Position numbers and translations under genes: made by a program. Source: Saprospiraceae bacterium (GTDB taxonomy: Bacteria; Bacteroidota; Bacteroidia; Chitinophagales; Saprospiraceae). Taken from it: a DNA stretch of 64,000 bases. The notes under the pieces are model-generated. The model was given only the letters and a program-made list of their open reading frames with translations. It ran no database searches and was not told where the DNA came from. Shown here in pieces: positions 9,137 through 18,252 of this stretch (within the stretch, counting starts at the first letter, position 1; each line of letters begins with the position of its first letter). The stretch lies in contig JABDMH010000127.1 in NCBI GenBank assembly GCA_013001595.1, positions 1 through 64,000 on the forward strand, given 5' to 3'.

Positions 9137-9441
9137 GTAAAATGAATCAATTCTGAAGAGATAATTGAAACCTAGGACTTGCTAAGCACCATCTTCTATT
9201 ATTAGGTTTGCATGCTGCGGTTTTGCTTCCACTCACAGGATTGTAGGGTTTCGATCGACACAGACAAATTTTAACACTTAGCAAAGGGCCTTGCTAATCA
9301 GTTCTAATAAAGAGGTTTACGTATTAGCTTACTGGCAATTTTTCAAACCAAGTTTAGAATTTTTCGTTTTTGGTAGCGTTATTGCAATACATCATATGGA
9401 TTGAATTCCCGTCTTTCCATTTTGGGATTACTATTTTGAGT
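9137..9441. other. Intergenic, no gene recognised
   Basis: About 300 bases after the Omp28-like gene. Only weak short hairpins are visible (for example around 9282-9295). The long distance to the terminator at 9442 leaves room for a long 3' UTR or a small RNA, but no specific evidence was seen. Confidence 0.4.
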
Positions 9442-9474
9442 AGGGGTTAAGTTCGAGTGAACTTAACCCTTTTC
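9442..9474 (+). terminator. Intrinsic terminator after the Omp28-like gene
   Basis: A perfect 11-bp stem (9444-9454 with 9459-9469, loop GAGT) is followed by TTTT on the plus strand. It lies about 310 bases past the stop of the T9SS protein and just before the convergent PHP gene ends. Confidence 0.75.
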
Positions 9475-9505
9475 ATTTCTACCCACCCCATTTAAATTTC
9501 TTGGG

Positions 9506-10618
9506 CTAGAGATCAACCCGTACAGGAATGGTAATTGAGGGATGTGTAGCTGGCGCAATAACTGCATTGAGCACTTCAAAACTCAACTCAAACTGGTCTG
9601 TTTGCTCACCAGTTTTTACTTCAATTTTAACCTCTGATTGCGCTGGCACAGTGATGACATCTGCATGGGCATGAAATGTATACTCGGTCTGATTGCGTAA
9701 AATGTACGCAGCATCTGAATCGTTCTTCAACAATACGGTAGCTACCGAAGATGGTCCTTGATAGGTACATTCAACCACTTCTATTGATGCCTCCACCAAT
9801 GGTTGTAGCACTTCTGAATTTCCCACCAGCAAATTATTGAACCATGCTACCGACCTTCGTTCCAGTAAAGCCTGCTTAATACCTTCTTCAGATCGTTCGG
9901 TAGCAAAAACGAGACTGACAGGACGATGTCCTCCTCGACCCAGTTCATATTGCCAATCGATCAATCCATGGATGTCAGAGGTACCGATGACGGTCAAATC
10001 ATTGTCCAGTGCGATTTGTAAGGCCTCATCTGAATAGGTTACATCATTAACAACCTCAATTCCATCTAACAGGCCTTCTCTGATCAGCATCCGATGCAAA
10101 TCCGTCAAGGTAGCCTTGCCATTGCGCTGCTGAGCAATCCAATTTGGATGGTTCCAAAAGATGAATCCGCCTTGACGTTTCGCCTCTCGATAAGCTTCAA
10201 TTGAATCTACAAGCACAAGTTTGTTGGCATCTTTAATGAAAATGGCATTCGCATGACCAGGAGGCAGGTCACGGGTGATTTCAGCACCATGCACGACTAT
10301 GAGATCATGTGCCTTCGCTTGCTCTTTAGCGATCAAATATGACCGATTGCGATCAGGATGAGGGAGATCCTCGCCATGTGGTTGATATTCAATATGTTCC
10401 GTTAAAGAAATGGCGTCCAATCCATCCTTCAAAGCCTCCTGCACCCGAATGTTTGGCCATACCGATCCATCAGAAAATACGGTATGAATGTGAAAGTCGC
10501 ATTTCAGGGTCTGGTATCCAGGAATATTCGGAAACGAAATCGCCCTGTCAATATCTTGACCGGCCACCGACATCTGCCAGCAAATTCCGATGACTAAAAG
10601 AAAAGTTGATTTGTACAT
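9506..10618 (-). CDS. Secreted PHP-domain phosphodiesterase (Sb-PDE-like)
   Basis: A PHP-superfamily metal-dependent phosphoesterase with an export signal (MYKSTFLLVIGICWQMSVAGQ); the frame is open to 10651, but the internal Met gives the better signal peptide. Metal-binding PHP motifs in order are CDFHIHTVFSDGS, SLTEHIEYQPHGED, VHGAEIT, FWNHPNW and IGTSDIHG. The length (about 370) and the C-terminal beta-rich region match Bacteroidota proteins annotated as Sb-PDE family phosphodiesterases. It presumably acts in the periplasm on a phosphodiester or phosphomonoester; the natural substrate is unknown. It is separate from its neighbours by promoter-sized gaps. Confidence 0.82.
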   Translation of the reverse strand: MYKSTFLLVIGICWQMSVAGQDIDRAISFPNIPGYQTLKCDFHIHTVFSDGSVWPNIRVQEALKDGLDAISLTEHIEYQPHGEDLPHPDRNRSYLIAKEQAKAHDLIVVHGAEITRDLPPGHANAIFIKDANKLVLVDSIEAYREAKRQGGFIFWNHPNWIAQQRNGKATLTDLHRMLIREGLLDGIEVVNDVTYSDEALQIALDNDLTVIGTSDIHGLIDWQYELGRGGHRPVSLVFATERSEEGIKQALLERRSVAWFNNLLVGNSEVLQPLVEASIEVVECTYQGPSSVATVLLKNDSDAAYILRNQTEYTFHAHADVITVPAQSEVKIEVKTGEQTDQFELSFEVLNAVIAPATHPSITIPVRVDL

Positions 10619-10764
10619 AGCGTTGATCAAAATGAGGAAGGGAATGTACAAAATTACCCATTACATTGTGTCTACCCTGTGATCATTGGATATGAAAGTG
10701 CTGGCGACACCCCGGTCTAAGAAGATCTGTAATGGCGTATAAAATCGTTGATGTAAATGACCAT

Positions 10765-11688
10765 TTAGGCATTGCTCTTTTTCATTTCTATACTGACCAT
10801 CGTAACTCCTGTGATGATCAGAATCGCGCCTGCCAATTGCCACCAATCTAATCTTTCTCCCAACAGCAAGTATGCCAATGTGATGGTTGAAATGGGCCCT
10901 ACACTAGCCACAATGGCAGCACGCAATGCACCGATTTGTTTGATGGCATAATTCACGATATAGGATGGAAGCACCGTAGCCATGGTAGCCATGGCAAAGG
11001 CATACCAATACACGGGTGCGGAATAATCCGAAATTCCATGCCAACCATGGCGATAGGTAAAATGACCAATGACAAAAAAGCAAGCAATACTCATGGACAA
11101 ACTAGTGAAAATCGAAACTCCGAAATGCAGTATTAGCCACTGACTGAGCACCAAGAATAGTGCAAAGGAAAGCGCACAGAGCAGTATAAGTATCACTCCC
11201 TTCCAAAACTGATTGTCAATACTTATTTCGGACAGATGCACTCCAAACACTGCGATCAAACCAAGGTATGACATACATAAAGCCAGCCATTGTAGACGTG
11301 AAATACGATGTCTAAATAATAAAAATGATAGCAATGCAATGAATGTCGGATATATGAACAAGATCAAACGTTCAACACTTGCATCAATATATTTGAGGCC
11401 CAAAAAATCTAGAAAGCTGGACAGGTAGTATCCTAGACTAGCTGCCAAAATAAGGCCTAGCCAATATTTCCAGGGTGTATTTCGACATTTCTCTATCAGT
11501 ATTGTACGTCGAAAGATCAAAGCCATCAAATAGAAAGGCAATGCAAATACCATCCTTAACAGAAGCAATGAGATGGAATCGACCTCATAAACGTAGGAGA
11601 GCTTTACAAATACAGCCTTTGTTGAGAAAAGGAGTGAACCAACCAGTGCAAGTAAAATACCTAAGGATTCTTGACCCATCTTAAACAT
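10765..11688 (-). CDS. DMT superfamily (EamA) exporter
   Basis: This 307-residue inner-membrane protein has ten predicted hydrophobic segments arranged as two EamA repeats. Typical features are SLLFSTKAVFVKLSY in the first segment and the second-repeat ending LRAAIVASVGPISTITLAYLLLGERL. EamA proteins export small metabolites such as amino acids; the substrate cannot be told here. It is a single gene. Confidence 0.85.
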   Translation of the reverse strand: MFKMGQESLGILLALVGSLLFSTKAVFVKLSYVYEVDSISLLLLRMVFALPFYLMALIFRRTILIEKCRNTPWKYWLGLILAASLGYYLSSFLDFLGLKYIDASVERLILFIYPTFIALLSFLLFRHRISRLQWLALCMSYLGLIAVFGVHLSEISIDNQFWKGVILILLCALSFALFLVLSQWLILHFGVSIFTSLSMSIACFFVIGHFTYRHGWHGISDYSAPVYWYAFAMATMATVLPSYIVNYAIKQIGALRAAIVASVGPISTITLAYLLLGERLDWWQLAGAILIITGVTMVSIEMKKSNA

Positions 11689-11826
11689 CAGGGCAATATA
11701 GTTGCGGGCAGCCAGTGATGAATGTTCTATCCGACGATAAGTCTAAAGAGTTTTTTGGGAAAATCCGATTACCAAAATAGACATTGGAGTGTGTCAATGG
11801 TCATCCCCAATAGTTCTAGAAATAAT

Positions 11827-11855
11827 TAGCCCCAGCTTTATCCAAGCCAGGGCTA
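11827..11855 (-). terminator. Terminator of the haem peroxidase gene
   Basis: A 12-bp stem (11827-11838 with 11844-11855). Two positions are mismatched on the plus RNA but become G-U pairs on the minus RNA, so the hairpin is stable only when transcribed leftwards, as expected downstream of the gene ending at 11883. The following T tract is weak. Confidence 0.6.
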
Positions 11856-11882
11856 TATAATATTTGAGGGTGGATCGTGATC

Positions 11883-13817
11883 CTACGATCGAGCTACCAC
11901 CAGTTTATGCACTCCGTAATCTCCGTCTTTGGAAATCCGCACCTGATAGATACCATTTGTCAAAGACTCATCTAAGATCATGTTAAAGGTATTGTCACCG
12001 GCCGTGGTCGGCAATCTACGTGACTGCACGGTTTGGCCCATCACATTGGTAATCGTCAGCTCTGCATCTCCTCCATTTTCCAGCTGAAATTCCAGGTTGA
12101 ACGATTCTCGAATTGGATTTGGATATACCGACATCTTAAGTGTGGGCTGATTAATGGAGGCAAAGGAGGTAGTGGAACCACGATCTTCAGCAAGGAAGAC
12201 ATTTCCCTGCATATATTCCACATCGACATTGCGCATAATCACATCCGTGAGGCGAGTCTGTTTAATTGCAAGCTTCTCCTCATCCGTAAGCCCAGGATCG
12301 TTTTCGTAATAAAATCTATCACCATCGCGCAGTTTAGCGAATTGCTCCTCCATAATGAGCATGACAGAGCTGCCAAACAGTGCATTATCTGATATGCGAT
12401 CCTCAGCCAGAAAACCCACCCATGGATCAATGTCGTTCACATCTTCATAAACCTCCCGTAATTTTTCGCACAATGCCTGATCCCGGCAGATTTCACTGAA
12501 GTCTGAGATGGCTTCTTTTCCCAGCTCAGTTCTAATGGTATTATAGTCGGGAAGCCCGCGATCTCTCCCGCGATTGATGTTCATTGCCGCCAAATCCAAA
12601 CCACCTTGTCCAGGAGGCCCGAATAAGAAGTTACGCACATCGTCTATCACTTTTGTATCGAAGCTTTGTTGAATTTGAGTGCTCATGCCCACGAGATAAG
12701 GATAGATGTCTCCCATTTCTTTGATAACCGAAGGCATAAAGAAAGCATCCCGCAAGAACAGATCACCTTCGGGCATGGTGCTGCCGTCATTATCCATTCT
12801 CAAGATTACTCCATTGAGTACGGTATGTCCAAATCGAAATGCTGCGGTGGAGAATTCCGCCATAATTCCTGGATTCACCTGAGCGTCATAACCGGCATAA
12901 CTAGGGATCTGAACACCCAGCGAAGGCAGCCATTCTTCATATACGACAGCTTGTATAATTCCGCCCACGATCTTTCTTGCTTTTTGAAAGAGCTCTTCAT
13001 CTGAAAAAGAAGGATTCTCTGCTTTAAGTTCGTCACAAACGCGGTTGTGTTCGCGCATGAATAGTGTATGTAGCGATAACAGCAGCGGATTTTCGTTTGC
13101 TCGTGCATCTCCGGCAATAAACCACTTTTTATTCCTTGGATTCTGATTATCCATAGGAGGGGAAACTAGATCCTGTAGAGATCCTTCTTCACCACTGATG
13201 GTATTGTATGGTAGCAGATCTCCACTGGAGACTCGCAATTTTCCGTCTGCAAAGGTTCGCAGCCATGCATTGCGGTACTCATCGGAACCATACACGGCAG
13301 AACCATCAATGAAGGAGGTGATCTTGTTCACATGCTGCCGTGGATTGGCCAGATCTTCACCAGTACCTTCCGCAGCCTTGGAACGATTCATCCGAAGGGA
13401 AAGAAATCCTGTTCCCAGTGGATCGAAGATGGGATCACCCGCTGGCACGGAAATATCAAGTCGCTCCCTGCCATTTTCTACCAGGGTGATGTCGTGGTCA
13501 ATAAATTGACCAAAGACCCAAGCAAAATCACTCAACCCCATTGGATCGGGTAAGAGTTCTGGTTGAGCAAAAATCTCATTGCTGATCATGCGAGGGTTGG
13601 GTCGATCCTGACCAGCAGGTGTCTTAATTCCGTCTGTGTAGGCGGTAGATACCATTCTTACCTGTGGTTCATCAACAGCTCCCCAAGTAGGATTGGCCAA
13701 ATTGTTTCCATAGCCATCAATGCTTCGGTTTTCTTGGGCTGACAACACTGGCAGTAGGCCAAGTGCAATGAAAAACAGGAAAATTAGTTTTGTGATTCGT
13801 GGGTAAGCTTGCCTCAT
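11883..13817 (-). CDS. Secreted animal-type haem peroxidase with T9SS sorting domain
   Basis: The 644-residue protein has a signal peptide (cut near LLPVLSAQ), a catalytic peroxidase domain (about 30-545) of the animal/peroxicin superfamily and a T9SS type A tail (LKMSVYPNPIRESF to IYQVRIS). The distal motif FGQFIDHDITL (His108) and the proximal-side AFRFGHTVLNG are present, along with the family signature MNINRGRDRGLPDYN. It would oxidise halides or phenolics with H2O2 at the cell surface. Such bacterial peroxidases are often inferred to act in halide oxidation or defence. It is a single gene. Confidence 0.9.
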   Translation of the reverse strand: MRQAYPRITKLIFLFFIALGLLPVLSAQENRSIDGYGNNLANPTWGAVDEPQVRMVSTAYTDGIKTPAGQDRPNPRMISNEIFAQPELLPDPMGLSDFAWVFGQFIDHDITLVENGRERLDISVPAGDPIFDPLGTGFLSLRMNRSKAAEGTGEDLANPRQHVNKITSFIDGSAVYGSDEYRNAWLRTFADGKLRVSSGDLLPYNTISGEEGSLQDLVSPPMDNQNPRNKKWFIAGDARANENPLLLSLHTLFMREHNRVCDELKAENPSFSDEELFQKARKIVGGIIQAVVYEEWLPSLGVQIPSYAGYDAQVNPGIMAEFSTAAFRFGHTVLNGVILRMDNDGSTMPEGDLFLRDAFFMPSVIKEMGDIYPYLVGMSTQIQQSFDTKVIDDVRNFLFGPPGQGGLDLAAMNINRGRDRGLPDYNTIRTELGKEAISDFSEICRDQALCEKLREVYEDVNDIDPWVGFLAEDRISDNALFGSSVMLIMEEQFAKLRDGDRFYYENDPGLTDEEKLAIKQTRLTDVIMRNVDVEYMQGNVFLAEDRGSTTSFASINQPTLKMSVYPNPIRESFNLEFQLENGGDAELTITNVMGQTVQSRRLPTTAGDNTFNMILDESLTNGIYQVRISKDGDYGVHKLVVARS

Positions 13818-14751
13818 ATAAACTTACTTTTGGTTCTCGATTGAATGTTCATGTGTCGTTAGGATGATCAAATATACGTATCCAGCTATCCATTTCTAAG
13901 TAAAGAGACGAAAAGAGGATATGTTCTTTGTCAGTTTTTTGTCAGCAAAGGCCGTGCCTCTCTTGCTCAAAATGGCCGAAATCCCTGTCAACAGTGGATT
14001 TTCTTTCAAATCTGCCTTTTCGTTCTGCGAAATGTTAAATATGTGAACTGGGATCTACGACAGCGCTCAAAATGGTGGACTTTTAGCCGTTTTTGATATA
14101 AATCATGGTCTTGATCGAGTTAAATGCTGGTGATTTCTATTGAAAAAGACCGCCAATCCGAGGGCTGATCCTGGACTATCCCTGGGTTTTACCCAGGGTT
14201 TTACCCAGGGCAAAAGTACGAGACCCGAATTTGGTCTCTTGATTTTCCCGACTACAGAAAACGTTGCTTCGAGTCTGAATTAATACTGGAACACTGGCAT
14301 GAAAAACCCCTGGAGGAAGTTCCCTTTCTACTTCCTAAAAAAAAATGTGTGAGTTCACCCCTTGATATCGTGGAAAGAATATCCCCTTGGATCGAGTCCA
14401 TGTAGATCCAGTACGGGCACTATCATCACAAAGCTCATATCTCCCGCCGCTTTTTTCAGATGCTTATAAAGCGGAACATAGAAGTAACAGGTGTTTAAGC
14501 TCAGTTTGTTCTTACCTGCCGAATGTTATAAAAGTAGTTCCAACTGATATCAATGCTACGATGGAATCTATCACTGTCTGGTAATGTTTTAAAACAAGAG
14601 GACTTAGTCGATCATCTGTAGAGTTGAACCTCAGGTCTTTTGAGTGTTGGCACATCTTTTTCGCTACCGAACAAAGCCACATGACTTTGTTAGGAATAAA
14701 GGTCCGACACCCTCGAGTTCTGAGGACAATAGTAATTGAATAAGCAAAAAA
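13818..14751. other. Long intergenic region with a twin-hairpin repeat
   Basis: About 930 bases without a convincing gene; short open frames (for example 14387-14584) lack protein-like composition. The one clear structure is at 14180-14238 and is listed separately. This space separates divergent units: the peroxidase (leftward) and the cyclase pair (rightward). Confidence 0.5.
14180..14238. repeat. Twin hairpin with a triplicated CCCTGGGT/ACCCAGGG arm
   Basis: CCCTGGGT (14180-14187) pairs with ACCCAGGG (14191-14198), and a second ACCCAGGG copy follows at 14203-14210, giving alternative pairing. A second small hairpin GAGACC/GGTCTC (14220-14225, 14233-14238) follows. The layout resembles the pair of hairpins at 22044-22094. 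The role is unknown: interspersed palindromic repeat or terminator. Confidence 0.5.
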
Positions 14752-15810
14752 GTGAAACTCACACTCGAACAGCAGCGGAACCTTAACAAGATTGGCTACA
14801 TTTTACTAGCTGGAATCTTTTTGGGTATCGTGTACGTCATGTTCTCCGACGGGTTTTCTTCGCTTTACCCTTATATCAATGCGCTACTTGTCGCACCAGC
14901 AATGGTTCTTATTATCGCGTTTTATGAATTTGTCGTGTTCACCGGACAAGTGCGAAAAAAGGGATTTCGTGTATTAATGGTATTGAGAATTCTTGCATAT
15001 ACAATTTCGGTTGTAATAGTTGTTCTAGGCGTACTGATCCTTACTCGAATGATAAAATATGACAAGAATTTCTCGCAGATTGTGGCCAGTGAAGAATTTA
15101 GGAATTTCTTGCGATACGGAGATTTTAAGGCGATGATCTCCTACGTATTTGGGCTCGTTGTACTGATAAATTTTATCCTGCAAATGGATCGAAAAATGGG
15201 GCAGGGTGTTTTGCCTGGACTGATACTGGGACGCTATAGACATGCCAAAGAGGTGCAAAGATTCATCATGTTTTTGAGATTGCAGAATATAGACCAACTG
15301 ATTCAAAATTTGGGCAATGAAAAAACCTTGGATTTTATCAATGAAGTCCTTTTTGACATCACGGACGCTATTATATTCCACGGGGGAGTAATCAGTGAAT
15401 ATGTCGATGGTGAAATGGTGATTCTCTGGACAAAATCTGAAGGTCAGAAGAATGCAAATTGCCTACGGGCCTTTTTTGAGATCAAGGAGATTATCAGGCG
15501 TGAGAAAATCAACTATTATGAAAAATTTAATGCAGCTCCCGAATACATAGCAGCGCTGCATTTTGGGACGCTGGTTAGAGGGGAAGTCGGAATAGTGAAA
15601 ACTGAGATCGTCTACAGTGGCGATGCCATGAATACAACTTCTCGCCAGCTGAAATATGCCGCCAAAAGTACAGATTTAATTGCCAGTGCCGAAGCAATGA
15701 AATTGTTGGATCTACCTACAATCCTATCGGTGAAAAAATTAGGCTCTGTCCCAATGAGAGGCAAGCAGGAGGAAGTGGAGATTATGGTCATTCATGAAAA
15801 AGTGCCTTGA
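14752..15810 (+). CDS. Membrane class III cyclase homologue, C2-like (metal site lost)
   Basis: The start is GTG. Four hydrophobic segments (about 15-35, 43-63, 76-97, 128-145) precede a class III nucleotide cyclase domain (about 168-350). The first metal Asp position is Arg176 (MFLRLQN) and the second metal motif reads DG (219-220) instead of GD. In contrast the transition-state pair Asn294 and Arg298 (GDAMNTTSRQL) and the basic RGK (336-338) are kept, and Glu216 sits at the purine-recognition Lys position. It ends one base before its paralogue starts; the two align without gaps through the domain. Inferred role: C2-like half of an obligate heterodimer making cAMP or cGMP. Confidence 0.85.
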   Translation: MKLTLEQQRNLNKIGYILLAGIFLGIVYVMFSDGFSSLYPYINALLVAPAMVLIIAFYEFVVFTGQVRKKGFRVLMVLRILAYTISVVIVVLGVLILTRMIKYDKNFSQIVASEEFRNFLRYGDFKAMISYVFGLVVLINFILQMDRKMGQGVLPGLILGRYRHAKEVQRFIMFLRLQNIDQLIQNLGNEKTLDFINEVLFDITDAIIFHGGVISEYVDGEMVILWTKSEGQKNANCLRAFFEIKEIIRREKINYYEKFNAAPEYIAALHFGTLVRGEVGIVKTEIVYSGDAMNTTSRQLKYAAKSTDLIASAEAMKLLDLPTILSVKKLGSVPMRGKQEEVEIMVIHEKVP

Positions 15811-15811
15811 T

Positions 15812-16900
15812 ATGAAGCTCACCATTTGGCAAAAGAGAAATCTAATAACTGGCTTAAAGCTCACGGGCTCTTCAATTCTGATAGCATTGATCTATGCGGT
15901 ATTTAGTGATGGATTTGCTGAGTGGTTGCCGTTCTTCAACGCTTTTCTGATCGGTTTGGTGGGTGGAGGTATCATCTCTTTTCTAGAGCTTGATGTATTC
16001 GTAAGAAAGGGGTCGGATCTGCCGTTTATACTGAAATTCGCCCTGCGAACATTCATCTACGTAGTCCTTTTTGTTTCTTTGGTTCCCCTTATAGTGTTAG
16101 TCAATGAATCCGTTTACTACGAACGTACGTTACGTGAGCACTATTATAGCGAGCATTTTCAGAGTTTTCTTTATCGCGAGGATTTTGAGATCATCTTGAT
16201 TTATATTTTGGTCTTCATTGCCATCATCATTTTTACTAGACTGATGAATCAAAAATTGGGTCAAGGTGTATTATGGAACTACATTACAGGAAATTACTAT
16301 AAGCCCCGGGAGGAGAATCGCATTTTTATGTTTGTCGACTTGCGATCTTCCACAAGAATTGCCGAGGGCATGACAAATCTGCAATACCACAGATTTATTA
16401 AAGATTTTTTCAAGGATCTGACGGAGCCGATTCTTAGGCATGGTGGCATCATATACCAATATGTGGGAGACCAAGTCCGGGTCACCTGGAAATGGCAGAA
16501 GCCTAATACCAATGCAGATTGCCTCAGAGCGTATCATAATATTAAATCTGCCTTACATTCCAGGAGGGAGCACTACCTGGATGCTTACGGTATAGTGCCA
16601 GAGTTTTCAACCAGTGTACACTGCGGCAAGGTCATATCTGGAGAACTGGGTGATGTGAAAAGTCAGATCGTTTTCATGGGTGACACTATAGTAGAATTAT
16701 CAGTTATCGAGAAATGCTTCGGACAGCATGAATTGAAAGAACCTATTTTGCTTTCAGATCGATTACTTGAATATGTGCAATTACCGGCGCTATTTAATGC
16801 TGAACCGGTTTGTAATATAAAGTTGTCAGGGAAGAGATTTGAATTATTTACCCTGCGTGAAAGGTCATCCAGATCATTTGCAGTAGACTATTCCTCTTAA
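15812..16900 (+). CDS. Membrane class III cyclase homologue, C1-like (metal site kept)
   Basis: The ATG at 15812 is chosen because it reproduces the paralogue's MKLT start and follows its stop by one base; an upstream ATG at 15794 is in frame. Four membrane segments are followed by a cyclase domain. Counting from 15812, both metal-binding Asp residues are present: Asp176 (FVDLRSST) and Asp220 (YVGDQV). The Asn and Arg positions are Val294 and Val298 (GDTIVELSVIEKC), and the KGK motif is SGK. This is the mirror image of the upstream gene. Alone it should be inactive or weak; paired, one complete catalytic site would form. Confidence 0.87.
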   Translation: MKLTIWQKRNLITGLKLTGSSILIALIYAVFSDGFAEWLPFFNAFLIGLVGGGIISFLELDVFVRKGSDLPFILKFALRTFIYVVLFVSLVPLIVLVNESVYYERTLREHYYSEHFQSFLYREDFEIILIYILVFIAIIIFTRLMNQKLGQGVLWNYITGNYYKPREENRIFMFVDLRSSTRIAEGMTNLQYHRFIKDFFKDLTEPILRHGGIIYQYVGDQVRVTWKWQKPNTNADCLRAYHNIKSALHSRREHYLDAYGIVPEFSTSVHCGKVISGELGDVKSQIVFMGDTIVELSVIEKCFGQHELKEPILLSDRLLEYVQLPALFNAEPVCNIKLSGKRFELFTLRERSSRSFAVDYSS

Positions 16901-17982
16901 ATCTGAATTGAGTAGAATGTGGTGAAGACATAGAGACATCACGGCTCGAGGACAGTGAATATATTGATCCCATATGAAATGACTAAAATCATCTAGTGAT
17001 ACGATCCACTACGAATATATGGTGCCATTTTGACCTTCCAGTGTACCATGAATCTTAATTGAAATGGAATCTGATATGGAAGAAGAATGGCGGGACCGAC
17101 TGAGTCAAAAGTTCGATTATCTGCATGTCACTAAGGTTCTCTCAAACTTGTCGGACGCAAAGTACTCACGCATATTACGTTGGATTTGTACCCGTCCACC
17201 CAAATTCCATCTCTGGTACCCCTTACAGCTCTAGAAATCAAGTAGGTGTCACATTGCTGAATTTGGATTGATCTCCACACAAATCAATTTTCGTGACATT
17301 GCGCATTTGCAAGTGACGAATGTCAATCGAACGAGGCGACAGGGTTGGCGAAATGATGCAAAACGTAGGATGAAAATCGACATGTGTCCACTCTTGTCGA
17401 TAGAAACGGTATGAATCTAAAACGCGATGGATTGTGACATTGATCCAATGAAAAGTAATTCCCGTTAATTGGACGGTGAATAGCGTTGCGTAGTATAATG
17501 TAAGGTCTTTGGTAATTTAAGTTACTCGATCCACGATTCGTTCTATCTAACGAATTGCCGAGGTGGACATCCATGTCAAGTCCGCTTGCCAATGGTGGGT
17601 AGCATCCAATTTACCTTTCAATTTACTTCGTCAGTCATCTCTCGTCGTATCGTGATTTCAGAAGGTCCACGAATGTCACGTATTGTCTGCGTAGGTTGTA
17701 CTTATATATTTACAACAGCGATAATACACTTAGGGGTGGATATGTCGCTTCACCTCGATAGGCACGGCGTTTGAGATCTGATATTTCCCGGTATTCATCG
17801 TTAGATCTAGATCGTAGCGCAATGTTCACATGATCACACGCTAATTTAGGATGGAGATTATACTTGCTGGTAAGTTGGTTTTTTGGCCAAACATCTGAAA
17901 AACGACAACCCAGACGACACCTGTTTAATCAAAAAACCCCCATACATGCTTGATGTACAGGAGTTTAATTGAAGTTCAATTG
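16901..17982. other. 1-kb region without a convincing gene
   Basis: No open frame here has persuasive protein composition. A 57-codon frame at 17063 (MESDMEEEWRDRLSQKF...) and a 90-codon minus frame at 17323-17592 were considered and not accepted. The word GTGACATTG or GTCACATTG occurs several times between 17250 and 17450. The region may be decayed coding DNA. Confidence 0.4.
17931..17963 (-). terminator. Terminator of tRNA-Ser
   Basis: On the minus strand an 11-bp stem with some G-U pairs (17953-17963 with 17937-17947, loop of five) is followed by six T. It lies 20 bases beyond the tRNA-Ser 3' end. Confidence 0.75.
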
Positions 17983-18071
17983 CGGTGAGGGCGGGATTCG
18001 AACCCGCGGTACCCCGTGAAGAGTACGCCGATTTAGCAAACCGGTGGTTTCAGCCACTCACCCACCTCACC
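17983..18071 (-). tRNA. tRNA-Ser (GCT)
   Basis: Read on the minus strand it has a 7-bp acceptor stem GGTGAGG/CCTCACC with discriminator G, an anticodon arm CCGGT-TTGCTAA-ATCGG giving anticodon GCT (codons AGC/AGU), a long class II variable arm as expected for Ser, and a T arm GCGGG-TTCGAAT-CCCGC. CCA is not encoded. Confidence 0.96.
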
Positions 18072-18096
18072 AGGGAAAGACTGAAAAGATCAGGCA

Positions 18097-18126
18097 CAAA
18101 GATATAACTGCAACACAATAATCAAA
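18097..18126 (-). promoter_or_regulatory. Promoter of tRNA-Ser
   Basis: On the minus strand TTTG (18123-18126) and TATCTTTG (18097-18104) are separated by 18 bases, matching the Bacteroidota -33 TTTG / -7 TAnnTTTG promoter. The -7 box ends 25 bases before the tRNA 5' end. Confidence 0.8.
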
Positions 18127-18252
18127 AGTAAGTGCGGAGAATTATTAATACACCAGTAAAGAAGAAAATCAAAGAGGCTACAGGCAAGATTTTCTTCACA
18201 TCTATGTAGCCAATTGCATATATTTATTAGCATCAAGGGAAACGACATAGTT

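Noticed and set aside
14180-14210. Repeated TACCCAGGGTTTT as a possible CRISPR fragment
   Set aside because: Only two full units with no spacers of constant length and no cas genes; it is a hairpin repeat.
14387-14584. 66-codon plus-strand open frame before the cyclases
   Set aside because: No protein-like pattern and no promoter; the area contains repeats.
17323-17592. 90-codon minus-strand open frame
   Set aside because: Composition (many Arg, Ser, Asn, His with no clear domain) and lack of a start context look like chance; no family recognised.
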